From: Eledone cirrhosa
Taxonomy: Eukaryota > Mollusca > Cephalopoda > Octopoda > Eledonidae
NCBI GenBank assembly: GCA_964016885.1
Contig: OZ024759.1
Coordinates: forward strand, 3,475,546 to 3,539,545
DNA length: 64,000 nt
Direction of reading: 5' to 3'
In this document: positions 25,440 through 37,234 of the stretch, in pieces
Numbering within the stretch: position 1 is the stretch's first letter
How the letters are laid out: every line of letters starts with the position of its first letter
Position numbers and translations under genes: made by a program
The notes under the pieces: generated by a model
Database searches by the model: none
Told to the model about the DNA's origin: nothing
What the model saw: the letters and a program-made list of their open reading frames with translations, nothing else

Positions 25440-28400
25440 GACAATGTCACAGATTAAGACAAATTCACCTCCTGCTGCAAGACGAGAATACAAGGACCCC
25501 TCTTTATTTCAGACACAGATGACCAACAAAATCCCGTCTCCCACACCCCTCCCTGCCCCTCCAACCCATCCATCCCACCCTCCCAACTTAGAGTTGGTAC
25601 CATGAACGTAGGCACATTGAAAGGTCGCTCAAATGAGGTTGTAGAGATGCTTGAACGTAAAGAAATTGATGTTTGTTGTATTCAAGAGACTAGGTGGAGA
25701 GGGGGATCTGCCAGATTCATCGTGGGTAAAAAACGATGCTATAAACTTTTCTGGGTGGGAAATGACAACGGACAGGGTAGTGTAGGAATTATGTTAGCTG
25801 AAAAATGGGTAGATAAGGTAATTGACGTAAATATAGTGAATGACAGAATAATTAAATTAAGACTAGTTCTAAATAGAATTACTGTGACAATAATATCTGC
25901 TTATGCACCCCAATCTGGTCTCCCTGATGTTATAAAGGACAGGTTCTATGAGATGCTAATGCACACTACCTCCCAAATAACCGACAGCGACTACTTAATT
26001 ATTGCTAGCGATCTAAACAGTCACGTTGGACAACATAGTGATGGCTATGATGGAATTCATGGAGGCTATGGGGTTGGAAATAGAAATGAGAAGGGTTTCA
26101 GAATCCTGGAATTCTGTGATGCAAATAGCCTAACTATATGTAACACAAACTTCAAAAAACGTGAAAACCACTTGATCACCTATAGATCAGGGGAACACGC
26201 CAGCCAGATAGATTATATCCTTACTAGAAGACGGGACAAAATGTCTGTTGTAAACTCTAAATCCCTCCCCCGTGAAGAATGCCCCTCCCAACATCGCCTA
26301 GTAGTTAGTGACCTCATAGCCAGGAATAGACGTACTCGACGACAGAGGAGGCCTACCTTGAGGAGAAGAATATGGAAGTTGAAGGACCCCATAGCCAGTG
26401 ACAAATTTAAAAGCTTATTATTTGTTGCCTTTGACAATAAGGAAGAGCAATTAGAGACGTGCAATAGAGAGGAACAGTGGCAATCCTTGAAAGTGAACCT
26501 GCTGAAAGCAACGGATGAAATCTGTGGCTGGAGCAGACCTATTGGCAGGAGGAGAGTAACTTGGTGGTGGAACAGTGAGGTGGAAGAGACAATCAAGGGC
26601 AAAAAGCAGGCTTGGAAAGAATGGCAGGATGGGGGGCGTAGAGAGCACTATCAAGTGGCCAGGAGAGAAGCTAGGAGACAAGTGTACCTTGCAAAAAGGG
26701 TAGCAGAGGATAGAAAGTTCAAGCATGTTTTGCAACGTGAGGACCAAAAACGTGAGGTGTTCAGGATTGCTAGACAATGTGTCAAGGAAAACCGTGATAT
26801 TGTCGGGGAGAAGTGTGTCCGTAATGATAATGGTGTACTTGCGCTCACTGATACTGATAAGCCTGGAAGAGGCACTACGAGAGACTATTAAATGAGAAGA
26901 ATAAATGGGAAAAAGATAGTCTGCCCCAAATCGATCCAATGGTGCAAGGTAAAGGTAGTATAATAAGTAAGGCAATCAAAGATATGAAGACAGGCAAGGC
27001 AGCTGGGCCTTTGGAGGTAGTTGCTGAGATGCCTTCAACATCTGGTATGGCGGGACACACTATGGTCACACGTATAGTTAACCAAGTAATACAGAATGGA
27101 GTCATACCGAAAGACTGGCGTAGCAGCATCATCATTAACTGCTACAAGGGTAAAGGGGATGCTCTAGATAGGGGAAACTATAGAGGCATTAAGTTAGTTG
27201 ACCAGGTCATGAAGGTCACAGAAAGAGTAATAGCGCAACTAATCAGAGAGCGAATTGATCTAGATGAAATGCAGTTTGGGTTTGTGTCAGGTAAAAGTAC
27301 CACAGACGCTCTTTTCCTTGTACAACTACAAGAGAAGTACCTAGCTAAAAGTAAACCCCTCTACTTAGCTTTTGTAGACCTGGAGAAAACTTTTGACAGA
27401 GTCCCCCGCTCCATTATCTGGTGGGCTCTTAGAAAACTAGATGTAGATGAATGGCTGGTGAGAGCTATACAAGCTATGTATAATGAAACAGTCAGTAAGG
27501 TTAGAATTAACAATGAATATTGTGAAGAATTTAGTGTAAAAGTTGGCGTTCATCAAGGCTCTGTCCTTAGCCCCCTCTTATTTATTATTGCCCTTCAGGC
27601 TATAACAGAGGAGTTCAAGACCCGCTGCCCATGAGAACTCCTATACGCAGATGATCTAACGCTCATAGTTGAATCAATGGCTGAACTAGAGAAGAAATTC
27701 GAAACATGGAAGCATGGCCTAGAATCAAAAGGCCTTAAAGTTAACTTGTCTAAGACTAAAGTTCTAGTTTGTAGAAAGGAAAATAGGGCACAGGTGCCCT
27801 CAAGGAAATGGCTATGCTCAGTGTGTAGGAAAGGAGTAGGCAGAAATTCCATTTTATGTCCCAAATGCAAAGTATGGGTACATAAAAGATGTAGTGGGAT
27901 CACAGGTAAACTATCTCAGAACGTAGACTTTATATGTGGCCAATGCTCAGGTGCAATAAGTAGCAAGTGTCCAAAGGATACTAGCTCCTTCCATTGCCCA
28001 GATGGTTCTATAGAAATAGTAGACACTTTCCGTTACCTGGGTGACGAAATCAACAGTGGTGGAGGGTGTTCTGAAAGTACAGTAGCCAGAGTCAGAACGG
28101 GATGGAAAAAGTTCAGAGAGCTTATACCGTTGTTGGCCACAAAAGGTTTCTCTCTAAAAATGAAAGGCAGATTGTATGATGCCTGTTTCTCTCTAAAAAT
28201 GAAAGGCAGATTGGTATGGCCATGTGATGCGCATTAAAGACGACAGTTGTATAAAAAAAGTGCAGGGCGATCAAAATTGATGGTAGTTACGGAGTAGGTA
28301 AACCCAGAAAAACCTGGGATGATCTGATAAATTCCGACCTTACATACTTACATCTCTCTAAGACAATGTCTCTGGACCGAGATCTTTGGTGCTATGCAGT

Positions 28401-28795
28401 AATACAGAAGACCCGCCTTGCCTATGTACAAAACGAAACCTACAGTCAGTAGGCACCTCTTAACCAAATATACACCCCAATCTACTACCCCTACCCTATC
28501 CTCCCACTCCCACCAACAGCATGAGAAAATGAAATCGAGTTCGTGTAGGTGTCACGGGAAAGAAAAAAAAAACACACAGTCCACGCTGTAATGTGGTCGT
28601 GTAGGTAACATGGTAAAAAGTTCCCAGTTCCACACTGTAAATGTGGTTGGTGTTAGGAAGGGCATCCAGCCGTAGAAAACCTGCCAGATAGTTCTATATG
28701 AGTGAGACACGGTCACCCGACCAGCCTTGCCTCAACTCCCGTCTAACCCATGCTAGCGTGGAAAATGGACGTTAAACGAAGATGATGATGATATA
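25440..28795 (+). mobile_element. RTE-like LINE with PHD finger, disabled
   Basis: Element body with an endonuclease (25602-26891), RT (about 26863-27634), a stop, then a PHD-like finger and tail (27677-28237). The 3' UTR ends in CCCATGCTAGCGTGG and (GAT)n at 28785-28795. The 5' limit is approximate. The same family occurs at 34.2-35.8 kb, 42.6-43.8 kb and as 3' fragments. Confidence 0.85.
25602..28237 (+). pseudogene. RTE-like LINE ORF2 (endonuclease-RT-PHD), broken
   Basis: Begins MNVGTLKGRSNEVVEMLERK, an apurinic endonuclease of the kind often annotated craniofacial development protein 2-like. Active-site-type motifs: IQETRW, SAYAPQSG, ASDLNSHVG, DYILTRR. A frameshift near 26860 leads to the RT frame (AWKRHYERLLNEK-like), with YRGIKLVDQVMKV, FGFVSGKSTTDALF, FVDLEKTFDRVPR and HQGSVLSPLLF. 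A TGA at 27632 replaces the Trp expected just before ELLYADDL. After the RT come CSVC, CPKC, HKRC and CGQC, a C4HC3 (PHD-like) finger. Near 28150-28215 a 28-bp repeat replaces about 200 bp of tail coding sequence. Confidence 0.85.
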
Positions 28796-28804
28796 TATAG
28801 GAAA

Positions 28805-29260
28805 ATGTATGACCTCGACAGTAGAGCTCAAGCCGTTTCGACGGCTATTTCTGGACTAAATTAGAATTTTTAGCCTGGTAAATAAATAGCCGAACTTTTC
28901 AAGGGGTACTTCCTTATATGGGAAGATTGTAGCTGTCAAGAGGATTGGTCAAAAATTCCTGGTAAACACAATTAAGTCTATCATGGCAGTGGGTGGGAGG
29001 TGGGGATGGCTGAACTTGCCTGTAGAGCAAAGAGGGAGTGGGTGGAGCCGGTCAAGCGTTGAAAGTGAAATCTAAACAGCAAATTCTAAGGATTGTGTAA
29101 GAAAGTAGGCCAACTTTCATACTTTCCACCATAGCGATTAAACTGCATACCCTGCTTTCCAGGTTACCCTTTGCCACTGATATATATATATTTATATATT
29201 GAGTACTCTGGTGCATTATGGTCCTTCTGGTTCCTTACCACACCTCCTTTGTTATATATA
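28805..29260. mobile_element. Penelope-like terminal region, second copy
   Basis: Shares with 22997-23300 the hairpin AGCCGTTTCGACGGCT (28828-28843) and AAATAGCCGAACTTTTCAAG. The end block (GTGCATTATGGTCC, GGTTCCTTACCACACC) is inverted relative to the first copy. No coding part. Confidence 0.5.
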
Positions 29261-29327
29261 TACAACGGCGGCGAAGATTGGAAACCGAATCTGAGCTTTC
29301 CCACCTCTGGGACAAGCCATGGTAAGT

Positions 29328-29663
29328 TGTTTACGCTCAAGAGACTAACCCCCTGGGGGATGCTAAACACAGGTCAGAGGTGTTTAAGCCTGACAGAAAA
29401 TAGGTCAGAGGATATATCCATCTTTCTGAGTTGTTTACGCTTGGCAAACTAATCCCTTGGGAGACTCTAACCAAAGTTCAGAGGATATATCTATCCTTCT
29501 AACTTCAACTCTTATAAATACAGGGGTTGTTTACGCCCCGACAGAAAAGAAGTGATATACAGACAAGACAAGTGGCCTTTACAAGCTCTCGTCACGAAAT
29601 ACCAGTCCGTCACTAATTTCCTCTCCTGCCTGGCTGATCGATACAACCACATATTCCGTTACA
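29328..29663 (+). repeat. Left LTR (internally deleted)
   Basis: Matches the right LTR from TGTTTACGCTC to CTGGCTGATCG, then skips to ACAACCACATATTCCGTTACA. TATA-like CTTATAAATACAGG lies at about 29510, probably the LTR promoter. Confidence 0.85.
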
Positions 29664-29682
29664 ACTGGTGACCCCGTAAAAC
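29664..29682 (+). other. Primer binding site, tRNA-Trp type
   Basis: TGGTGACCCCGTAAA starts two to three bases after the left LTR. TGGTGACCCCG is complementary to the 3' end of tRNA-Trp, used by CsRn1-like Gypsy elements. Confidence 0.7.
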
Positions 29683-29715
29683 AGACACACAACTTCTGAT
29701 CATCCACTACAAACG

Positions 29716-29845
29716 ATGTCTCTAGCACACGACGATTCATCTACGGCAGAAATGGCAGTGAGGGGGGCATTTACATTAAGAATTCCACCATTCTGGGTGC
29801 ACGATCTAACACTGTGGTTCGCGCACATCCAAGCGCAGTTCGCAT
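29716..29845 (+). pseudogene. Gypsy gag N-terminal remnant
   Basis: ATG at 29716 opens a gag-like start ([20 protein letters not shown], the PPFWxxxPxLWF motif of this clade) that stops after about 43 codons. It is joined out of frame to the RT region, so the rest of gag and all of protease are deleted. Confidence 0.75.
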
Positions 29846-32438
29846 AATAACACACGACCCACCTGTCGCTGCACGACCTAGAAGGCTACCACCAGACCGG
29901 CTGAAGTCCGTCAAACAAGAATTTCAGCACATGCTGGATCTCGGCATCATACGTCTGTCCTCACCCATACACTGTGTACCCAAGAAGTCGTCGAACGACT
30001 GGCGAATCTGTGGCGACTACCGTGCACTAAACAACTGCACCGTTCCTAACTCTTATCCAGTACCTCATCTACAGGACTTCTCTAGCTCGCTGCACGGGGC
30101 TCGCATATTTTCGAAGATCGATCTTGTCGAGCTTAACAATCAGATACCCGTTGAGCCCGCAGATATTCCAAAGACCGCAGTCACAACACCCTTTGGAATG
30201 TTCGAATTTCTGCGTATGCCTTTCGGTTTGCGAAATGCAGCGCAAACATTCCAGCGATTCATCGATACAGTCACCAGGGGTCTACCTTTTGTATACGCAT
30301 ACATTGACGACTTACTGGTGGCCAGCAGCTCCGACGAAGGACATGAGAAACACCTGGATCTCCTATTCACACGTTTGCGTGAATATGGAATTGTTATCAA
30401 CCCCAGCAAATGTGAGTTCGGAGTTGCGTCCCTTCATTTTCTGGGACACATCATTGACAAAGATGGTATTTGCCCACTTAAGGAGAAAGTCAAATCCATC
30501 ATTGATTTTCCACAACCTATATCTCTCCGCAAACTGCGAGAATTTCTTGGCCTGGTAAACTTCTACAGAAGATTTATACCCCACTGTGCAGAGACAGCCC
30601 AACCACTCACAGATTTGCTGCGGCAGCGTACAACCAAAAACGCAAACATCAAGCTTCGCTGAGTTGAAGAAAATGTTGTCCGAGGCTACAATGCTGAGTT
30701 ACCCCAAACCTGACGCCCCAATGTGTTTATTGACTGATGCATCCGATTTCGGAGTTGGAGGTGTGCTTCAACAACTCTCTGGCGATATTTGGCGACCTGT
30801 ATCTTTTTTCTCTAAGCGATTAAAACCCGCCGAAACTAAGTACAGCACATTCAGTCGTGAATTATTGGCAGCATACCTTGCTGTCAAGCATTTTCGACAC
30901 ATGCTAGAAGGTCGTGTGTTCTCTATATACACCGACCACAAACCACTAGTGTACGCGTTCAATGCCAAGCCTGACCGACACTCACCCAGGGAGGTCCGAC
31001 ATCTGGACTTCATTTCTCAGTACACTACTGATATTCGGTACATTAAGGGTGCCACCAACTCAGCAGCTGATGCCCTATCGCGCATGGAGCTTAAGGCAAT
31101 CCACACCACTGCCACTATCGACCTCCAGAAGATTGCAGCGGATCAACAGAATGACGAGGAACTGCTGCAACTCCGGAAATCATCCTTGAAATTGAAGGAA
31201 TGCCTGCTGCCCTCTTCTTCGGGTTATATTTGGTGTGACATCTCCACAGGCCGCGAGCGCCCATACGTGCCCCGGAAACATCGACGCGACGTTTTCTCGA
31301 CACAGCATTCTCTGGCACATCCTGGCGTCTGCGCCACGCAGAAACTGATGGTTGCCCGCTTTGTGTGGCCCAACATCAACAAGGACACCCGCGAATGGGC
31401 TAGGAACTGCATCGCGTGCCAGAAGGCGAAAATTCACCGGCACATCAAAGCCCCGATCGCTTCTTTCGCAACACCTGATGCACGGTTCCAACATGTGCAT
31501 ATAGACATAGTTGGACCTTTGCCTCCTTCTCAAAACTACACTCATCTTCTCACCTGTGTCGACCGATTTTCTCGCTGGCCAGAAGCTTTTCCCCTGATGG
31601 ATATTACTGCGGAAACTGTTGCCAAAACGTTAGTGTTTCACTGGGTTTCGCGTTTCGGCACACCCGTGACCATCACTACGGATAGAGGACGTCAGTTCGA
31701 TTCGAACCTATTTACCGAGCTGCCTCGTCTCCTCGGGTGCAAACACATCCATACAACAGCGTATCACCCTGCCGCTAACGGCATGGTAGAACGCTTACAC
31801 CGCCAGCTAAAATCATCTATCAAGGCTTACGAAGACTCCACTAACTAGTTCGAATACCTCCCACTCATTCTTCTTGGTATTTGTTCCACTGTTAAAGAGG
31901 GAGTCGGACATTCTCCGGCTGAAATCGTGTATGGCACCGTACTCACTCTACCCGGACAAATGATCACTCCTGTTTCGCCACAAGAACTTCCAGACCCTAC
32001 AAAATATGTGCACCGTTTACGGTCATCAATGTCGCATCTGTCTCCTTCAGCCCCTAAACAACAGCACGTTACTTCACACATACCAAAAGACATCGATACA
32101 TGTTTTCGTTAGAAATGACGATATTCCATCGCAACTTCGTCCACCGTATTCCGTCCGGGCCCTACAAGGTGATACAGAAATGCCCTAAGTATTTCGTCCT
32201 CGACTTGAACGGGAAGCGAAATACCGTCTCCATTGATCGTTTAAAAAAAGCGTTCATAGAACAGGAATTGCCACCAGTACCCACCGTTTCTCCAGACTCA
32301 CCAACAACTTTGCCCGACACAAACACGGCAAATATTGCACACCAAATCCGGAAGAACAGTCCGATGGCCCACGCCATGGGATACGTACAAGTTTATCGGG
32401 TAAGTACAAATTATGCATCTGGTCGACATTTCGGCTAA
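29845..32438 (+). pseudogene. Gypsy pol: RT, RNase H, integrase (frameshifted)
   Basis: [38 protein letters not shown] and the YIDDLLVAS catalytic box. A frameshift near 30640 leads to RNase H ([41 protein letters not shown]). Integrase has an HHCC finger (HPGVCATQK ... CIACQKAK) and the DDE core ([34 protein letters not shown]). A TAG at 31846 replaces a probable Trp. A further frameshift near 32105 precedes GPYKVIQKCPKYFVLDLNGK, the C-terminal DNA-binding tail. Non-functional. Confidence 0.88.
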
Positions 32439-32788
32439 TTTGTACATTTCAACGAATCGGCCAATTTCTGTGGTCATGAACTACACACAAATCAATTAAC
32501 TCTGTGCATCACCCACATCAAAAGAACAGACAAAAGAACATTTTTCTGTTTCTATGAAATGAACAAACTTTTAATCAACAAACTTTTCGTACGAACATTT
32601 TCAATATTATGTAACATCACAGTACATTTTCCTGAATGTAAATTTCTTTTGCTTTGCATGTTTTCTTCCATGTCTCCTGTTTGTAAATGACTTTCATGTG
32701 TTTTTTTATTTTTACTGATTTTCTTCAACAACACACCTAGTCATACCTATCTTCATTTCACATGCACCTAGATCGTTCAATCTTAACT

Positions 32789-33435
32789 TGTTTACGCTCA
32801 AGAGACTAACCCCTTGGGAGAGGCTAAACGCAGGTCAGAGGTGTTTACGCCTGACAGAAAATAGGTCAGAGGATATATCCATCTTTATGACTTGTTTACG
32901 CTTGGCAAACTAATCCTTGGGAGACTAACCAAAGTTTAGACGATATATCTATCCTTCTAAATTCTACTCTTATAAAGACAGGGATTGTTTACGCCAAAAA
33001 CAGAAAACAAGTGGGATACAGACAAGACAAGACGTTTTACAAGCTCTCGTCACGAAAAACCAGTCTATCACTTATTCTCACCTTCCTGGCTGATCGCTGA
33101 CTCCTGCAATACAAATAAGTAAATATACTGATACGCCGCACACACGCATTCATAGTGAGTCCAGCATTTGTACACGTATCATTCATTTCTGTTTACACGT
33201 ATTATAATCGTATTCTGTGATATTTGAATTTACGTGGCTCGAAGAGCCACCAAATTATTGTATGAATATTTTGTGTCAATTATTTTATCATTCAATATTC
33301 AAATTGAATATTGTTGTAATAAAATAAACTTTGTAACAACACTCCTGGTATTTTTCTTTACACCGAAACCACCATACCAACAGTTACATCCATCCATCCA
33401 CTTGTCGTTACAACCACACATAATATTCCGTTACA
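32789..33435 (+). repeat. Right LTR (full length)
   Basis: TG...CA ends. Includes CTTATAAAGACAGG (TATA-like) and TAATAAAATAAACTTTG (poly(A) signal context), consistent with a complete LTR. Confidence 0.83.
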
Positions 33436-33573
33436 CCTCCGTCTATATTTCAACCACTGGAACAACCTCACACAAGAAACAGTTGTCGCACCCTCAGTCA
33501 ACATTTTAATGTCAAACATCGAAATAAATGTTATGAGTGTATATAGATAGATGTATATTGTGTGTGTATATAT

Positions 33574-33745
33574 ACAGTAATCCCCCGCTATATTGCGGTT
33601 CACTTTTCGCAGTCCCGTTACATCGCGGATATTTCTTTGGAACGTATCTAATTTCCTATCGCGGTAATCCTCGCCACATCGCGGATTATTCGTTAGAACA
33701 TATCTATTTTCTTATCGCGGTACGTCTGAGTAAAAAGTGTTTAAA
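33574..33745 (+). mobile_element. pogo/Tigger-type DNA transposon fragment
   Basis: Starts after TA with CAGTAATCCCCCGCTATATT and repeats ATCGCGG motifs, the typical Tigger/pogo terminal pattern. The other terminus was not found, so it is truncated. Confidence 0.65.
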
Positions 33746-33924
33746 ATTTAAACTTATTAAATAAGTTTCGATGTTATTAAAGAGTATATCGTAAGGAAGG
33801 GACATCTTAAGGCTTTAATTATGAACAAATTTTTATATTTTCATTCCATTATTGTTTTACTGATTGTGTTTTGCTCTAATCTACTACAAACCCTTCATAG
33901 ATTGGTCTCTCTGTAACATGGTTG

Positions 33925-34135
33925 TTTCTGGAACGTATCATGGCTTAGTGGTTAAAGCATTGGGCTTGCAATCTAAAGGTTGTGAGTTCGATTCTCGGAC
34001 AGGGTGTTGTGTTGTGTCCTTGAGCAAGACACTTTATTTCACGTTACTCCAGTTTACTCAGCTGTAGAAATGAGTTGTGATGTCACTGGTGCCAAGCTAT
34101 ATCAGTCATAACCTTTCTCTTGGACATATATATAG
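33925..34135 (+). mobile_element. tRNA-derived SINE (type 1)
   Basis: A-box TGGCTTAGTGGTTAAAGC, B-box GAGTTCGATTCTC, core TTGAGCAAGACACTTTATTT and tail GTGATGTCACTGGTGCC. Confidence 0.87.
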
Positions 34136-34169
34136 TGTATATATACTGTACACAGTGTATATATATCTA

Positions 34170-35790
34170 TATCATCATCACTGTTTTACGTCCCTTCTTC
34201 CATGGTAGTATGGGTTAGACAGGTTGTCCTGTTGTGGGCAGTGCCAGATAGGGTGACCTTGTCTTGCTCAGATGGGAACCGATTTAGGCTTGATTTCCAC
34301 AGCTGGATGCCCTTCCTAACACCAACCTCACAGTGAGTGATGGGTGTTTTTTTGTTGTGACACCTCCACGGCCACTTTACAGTGGGAGGGGGTGGGGCAT
34401 ATTGTCTATGTGCTTCAGCTTGTACCCAGGGGCTACAACACAACCTCCTCTGCTGCACACAGCATTTGATTCCTCTTATGTTCAGTCTCTCTCTCAATTT
34501 GTTAATGCTTTACCGTTCGCGTATATTACTATTACACGTCCATCGGAGCATGCAAGCTTCGTTTCTTTCTAATCTACGCAAGTCTTCTACAGACAGTGCC
34601 CAGGTCTCACTACCATGTAGCATTGCTGTTCGTATGCACGTATCATACTGTCTGCCTTTCATTTTGAGGGAAAAGCCTTTTGCAGCTAGCAGTGGCAGTA
34701 GCTCCCTAAACTTCTTCAATCCTGTTACTGTACTTTCAGAACACCCACCTCCGCTGCTCCTTTCGCCACCTAGGTAGCAAAAGCTGTCTACTGTTTCTAC
34801 AGATCTCTCCCAGAGTTTGGTGGTGCTTGTTTCTTTAGTTCTGCCATAGATTCAGCTATAAGTGTAAGATCATCCGCATATAGGAGTTCCTATGGGCATC
34901 AGGTCTTAAACTCCTCTGTTATAGCCTGCAATACTATTATAAACAGAAGAAGGTTAAGAACAGAGCCCTGGTGGACACCGACCTGTATGCTAGATTCCTC
35001 GCTATAGTAATTGTTAACTCTAACTTTGCTGACTGCTCCCCTATACATGGCTTGTACAGCTTTCACAAGCCACTAATCTACTCTTAGTTTTCTAAGAGCC
35101 CACCAGATTATAGCACGGAGCACTCTGTTGAAGAATTTTTCCATATCGACAAGAGCCAGGTAGAGCGGCTTGCTTTTAGCTAGGTACTTTACCTGTAACT
35201 GCCTCACAAGGAAGAGAGCATCAGTGGTGCTTTTTCCTGGCACAAGCCCAAACTGCATCTCACCTAGTTTTACCCACTCCCTGATCAACTGTGCTATGAC
35301 TCTTTCGATTACTTTCATGACCTGGTCCATCAGCTTTATATCTCTATAGTTTATTCTATCTAGTGCATCTACTTTACCCTTGTAGCAGTTGACGATGATG
35401 CTGCTGCACCAATCCTTTGGTATGACACCCTCTAGTATTACCTGGTTAACAATATGTGTGGTTATTACTTTATCTACCCATTTGTCAGCTAATAGTATAC
35501 CTACACCACCCATCCCATTGTCATTTCCCACCCGGAAAAATTTATAGCACTAACTTTTGCCTACAAGGACTCTAGCGAACTCTCCTCTCCACCTAGTCTC
35601 TTGCACACAGCATACGTCAATATCCTTTCACTCTAGCATGTCTATAATTTCTCCTTCCCTTCCTTTCATTGTGCTTATGTTGATGCTGCCAACTCAGAGT
35701 TTTGAACATTTGCCATCATTTGTGGGAAAAGGTGAATTTTTGCAGGGGAGTGTGTATGCTTCCTGTCTCTGAATTAAAGCTTTGCATGGG
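34170..35790 (-). mobile_element. RTE-like LINE, internally deleted copy
   Basis: Minus strand. The 3' end has CTACCATGGAAGAAGGGACG then tail near 34170. Coding pieces are the endonuclease start (to about 35660) and VGNDNGMGGVGILLADKWV, joined in frame at about 35460 to THIVNQVILEGVIPKDW of the RT. Further left are CRSTTDALFLV-type and YADD-region sequences with two stops, then ORF2 tail (34510-34719, GSETWALSVEDLRRLERN). The PHD finger region is deleted. Confidence 0.82.
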
Positions 35791-35892
35791 TGCTTGGTAA
35801 CTCGCAGATTCATATTCATTTATTTATTCGGGGTTGTTCCATTTATCCTTCGCTCCTCCATACATAACGGTGAACAAGAATTCTTTGGTGCA

Positions 35893-36340
35893 GGGCTAGA
35901 AGGACAGTAGTAGTAATGGCAGAGTTTGTTGGGGCTGGTAAGGGCTAGAAGGACAGTAGTAGTAATGGCAGTGTTTGTTGGGGCTGGTAAGGGCTAGAAG
36001 GACAGTAGTAGTAATGACAGAGTTTGTTGGGGCTGGTAAGGGCTAGAAGGACAGTAGTAGTAATGACAGAGTTTGTTGGGGCTGGTAAGGGCTAGAAGGA
36101 CAGTAGTAGTAATGGCAGAGTTTGTTGGGGCTGGTAACGGCTAGAAGCACAGTAGTAGTAATGACAGAGTTTGTTGGGGGCTGGTAACGGCTAGAAGGAC
36201 AGTAGTAGTAATGGCAGAGTTTGTTGGGGCTGGTAACGGCTAGAAGGACAGTAGTAGTAATGGCAGAGTTTGTTGGGGCTGGTAACGGCTAGAAGGACAG
36301 TAGTAGTAATGGCAGAGTTTGTTGGGGCTGGTAATGGGTA
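35893..36340. repeat. 48-bp minisatellite (about 9 copies)
   Basis: Unit contains GGCTAGAAGGACAGTAGTAG and GGCAGAGTTTGTTGGGGCTG. Copies differ by GGCAGAG/GACAGAG and AGGGC/ACGGC changes. No coding sense. Confidence 0.94.
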
Positions 36341-36740
36341 AGGACATGTTGCTGTGGTTTGATTGGTCAAATAGCCAATGGTAGTGAGTGGGAAATTGTG
36401 AGATAGGTAGCCATCATGACATATATCATCACAGGAGATTCGGGGGAAATAAGCAGATATAAGTAGGCTTATTAGACAAGGCAAGTATGCAAGAATTTCG
36501 AAGATTGTCACCTAGCTTTGAGAGAAAGGAGAGGTAATTGCAGGGGTTAGGGATGAGTTTGTAGAGAAAGACACAATGTCCAACATAGTTTATATCAAAA
36601 ACAAGGTCGAAGTATATACATTGTGGAAACAAGTCAATGATAATAATAATAATAATGTAAACAGAACATTTTGAAATTGGGGAAGAGAGATAGCTGTAGA
36701 ATAGAAATAATCTATGAAAGTCTGGGATATAAGTTATATA

Positions 36741-37095
36741 TATATGTTGTGATGTCACTTGTGCCAAGCTGTATCAGCCATTGCCTTTCCCTTGGACAAC
36801 ATATATAGCGTATAATATATATTGTACACATCGTATATATACTATATATATTGTGTATATATACTGTAGACAGTGTATATATGATATATATATAGTATAT
36901 ATATATGTAGTGATGTAACTGGTACCAAGCTGTATCAGCCATTACCTTTCCCTTGGACAACATCGGTGGCGTGGAGAGGGTAGACTGGTATACTTGGGTG
37001 ACTGCTGGTCTTCCTCAAACAACTGGACTTGTGCCTCAGAAGGGAACTTTCTAGTTGCAAATCACATGGTCATTCTTGACCGACAGAGGTCTTCG
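36741..37095 (+). mobile_element. SINE-related 3' fragments, two copies
   Basis: Both pieces carry GCCAAGCTGTATCAGCCATT and TTTCCCTTGGACAACAT, at 36741-36802 and 36905-37095, separated by TA-rich repeats. The longer piece matches 9850-10050. Confidence 0.68.
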
Positions 37096-37234
37096 ATATG
37101 TTAGGTGTGTATATATAGATGTGTATTGATGTCCATGTGGGAGTCATTGATACCAATGCTAGGGATGGCTGGTCTTCTATATTACTGTATAACACAAAGA
37201 TCTCGATCCTGTGTCATTGTCTTAGAGAAGTGCA
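37096..37234 (-). mobile_element. RTE-like LINE 3' region, start of the satellite
   Basis: Contains TATTACTGTATAACACAAAG, GATCTCGATCCTGTGTCATT and CTTAGAGAAGTGCAATTGTG, a diverged version of 42888-42975 in the RTE-like LINE. It leads without a gap into the 61-bp satellite. Confidence 0.7.

Larger units (their letters stand above)
29328..33435 (+). mobile_element. Ty3/Gypsy LTR retrotransposon (CsRn1-like), decayed
   Basis: The two LTRs share TGTTTACGCTCAAGAGACTA at their starts and CCGTTACA at their ends. The left LTR is 336 bp (29328-29663) and the right 647 bp (32789-33435); the left lacks about 310 bp internally. A tRNA-Trp-type primer site, TGGTGACCCCGTAAA, follows the left LTR, as in CsRn1-clade elements. 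Gag is cut short and protease is absent. No 5-bp target duplication is visible (TAAGT left, CCTCC right). 32440-32788 holds only untranslated element sequence. Confidence 0.85.
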
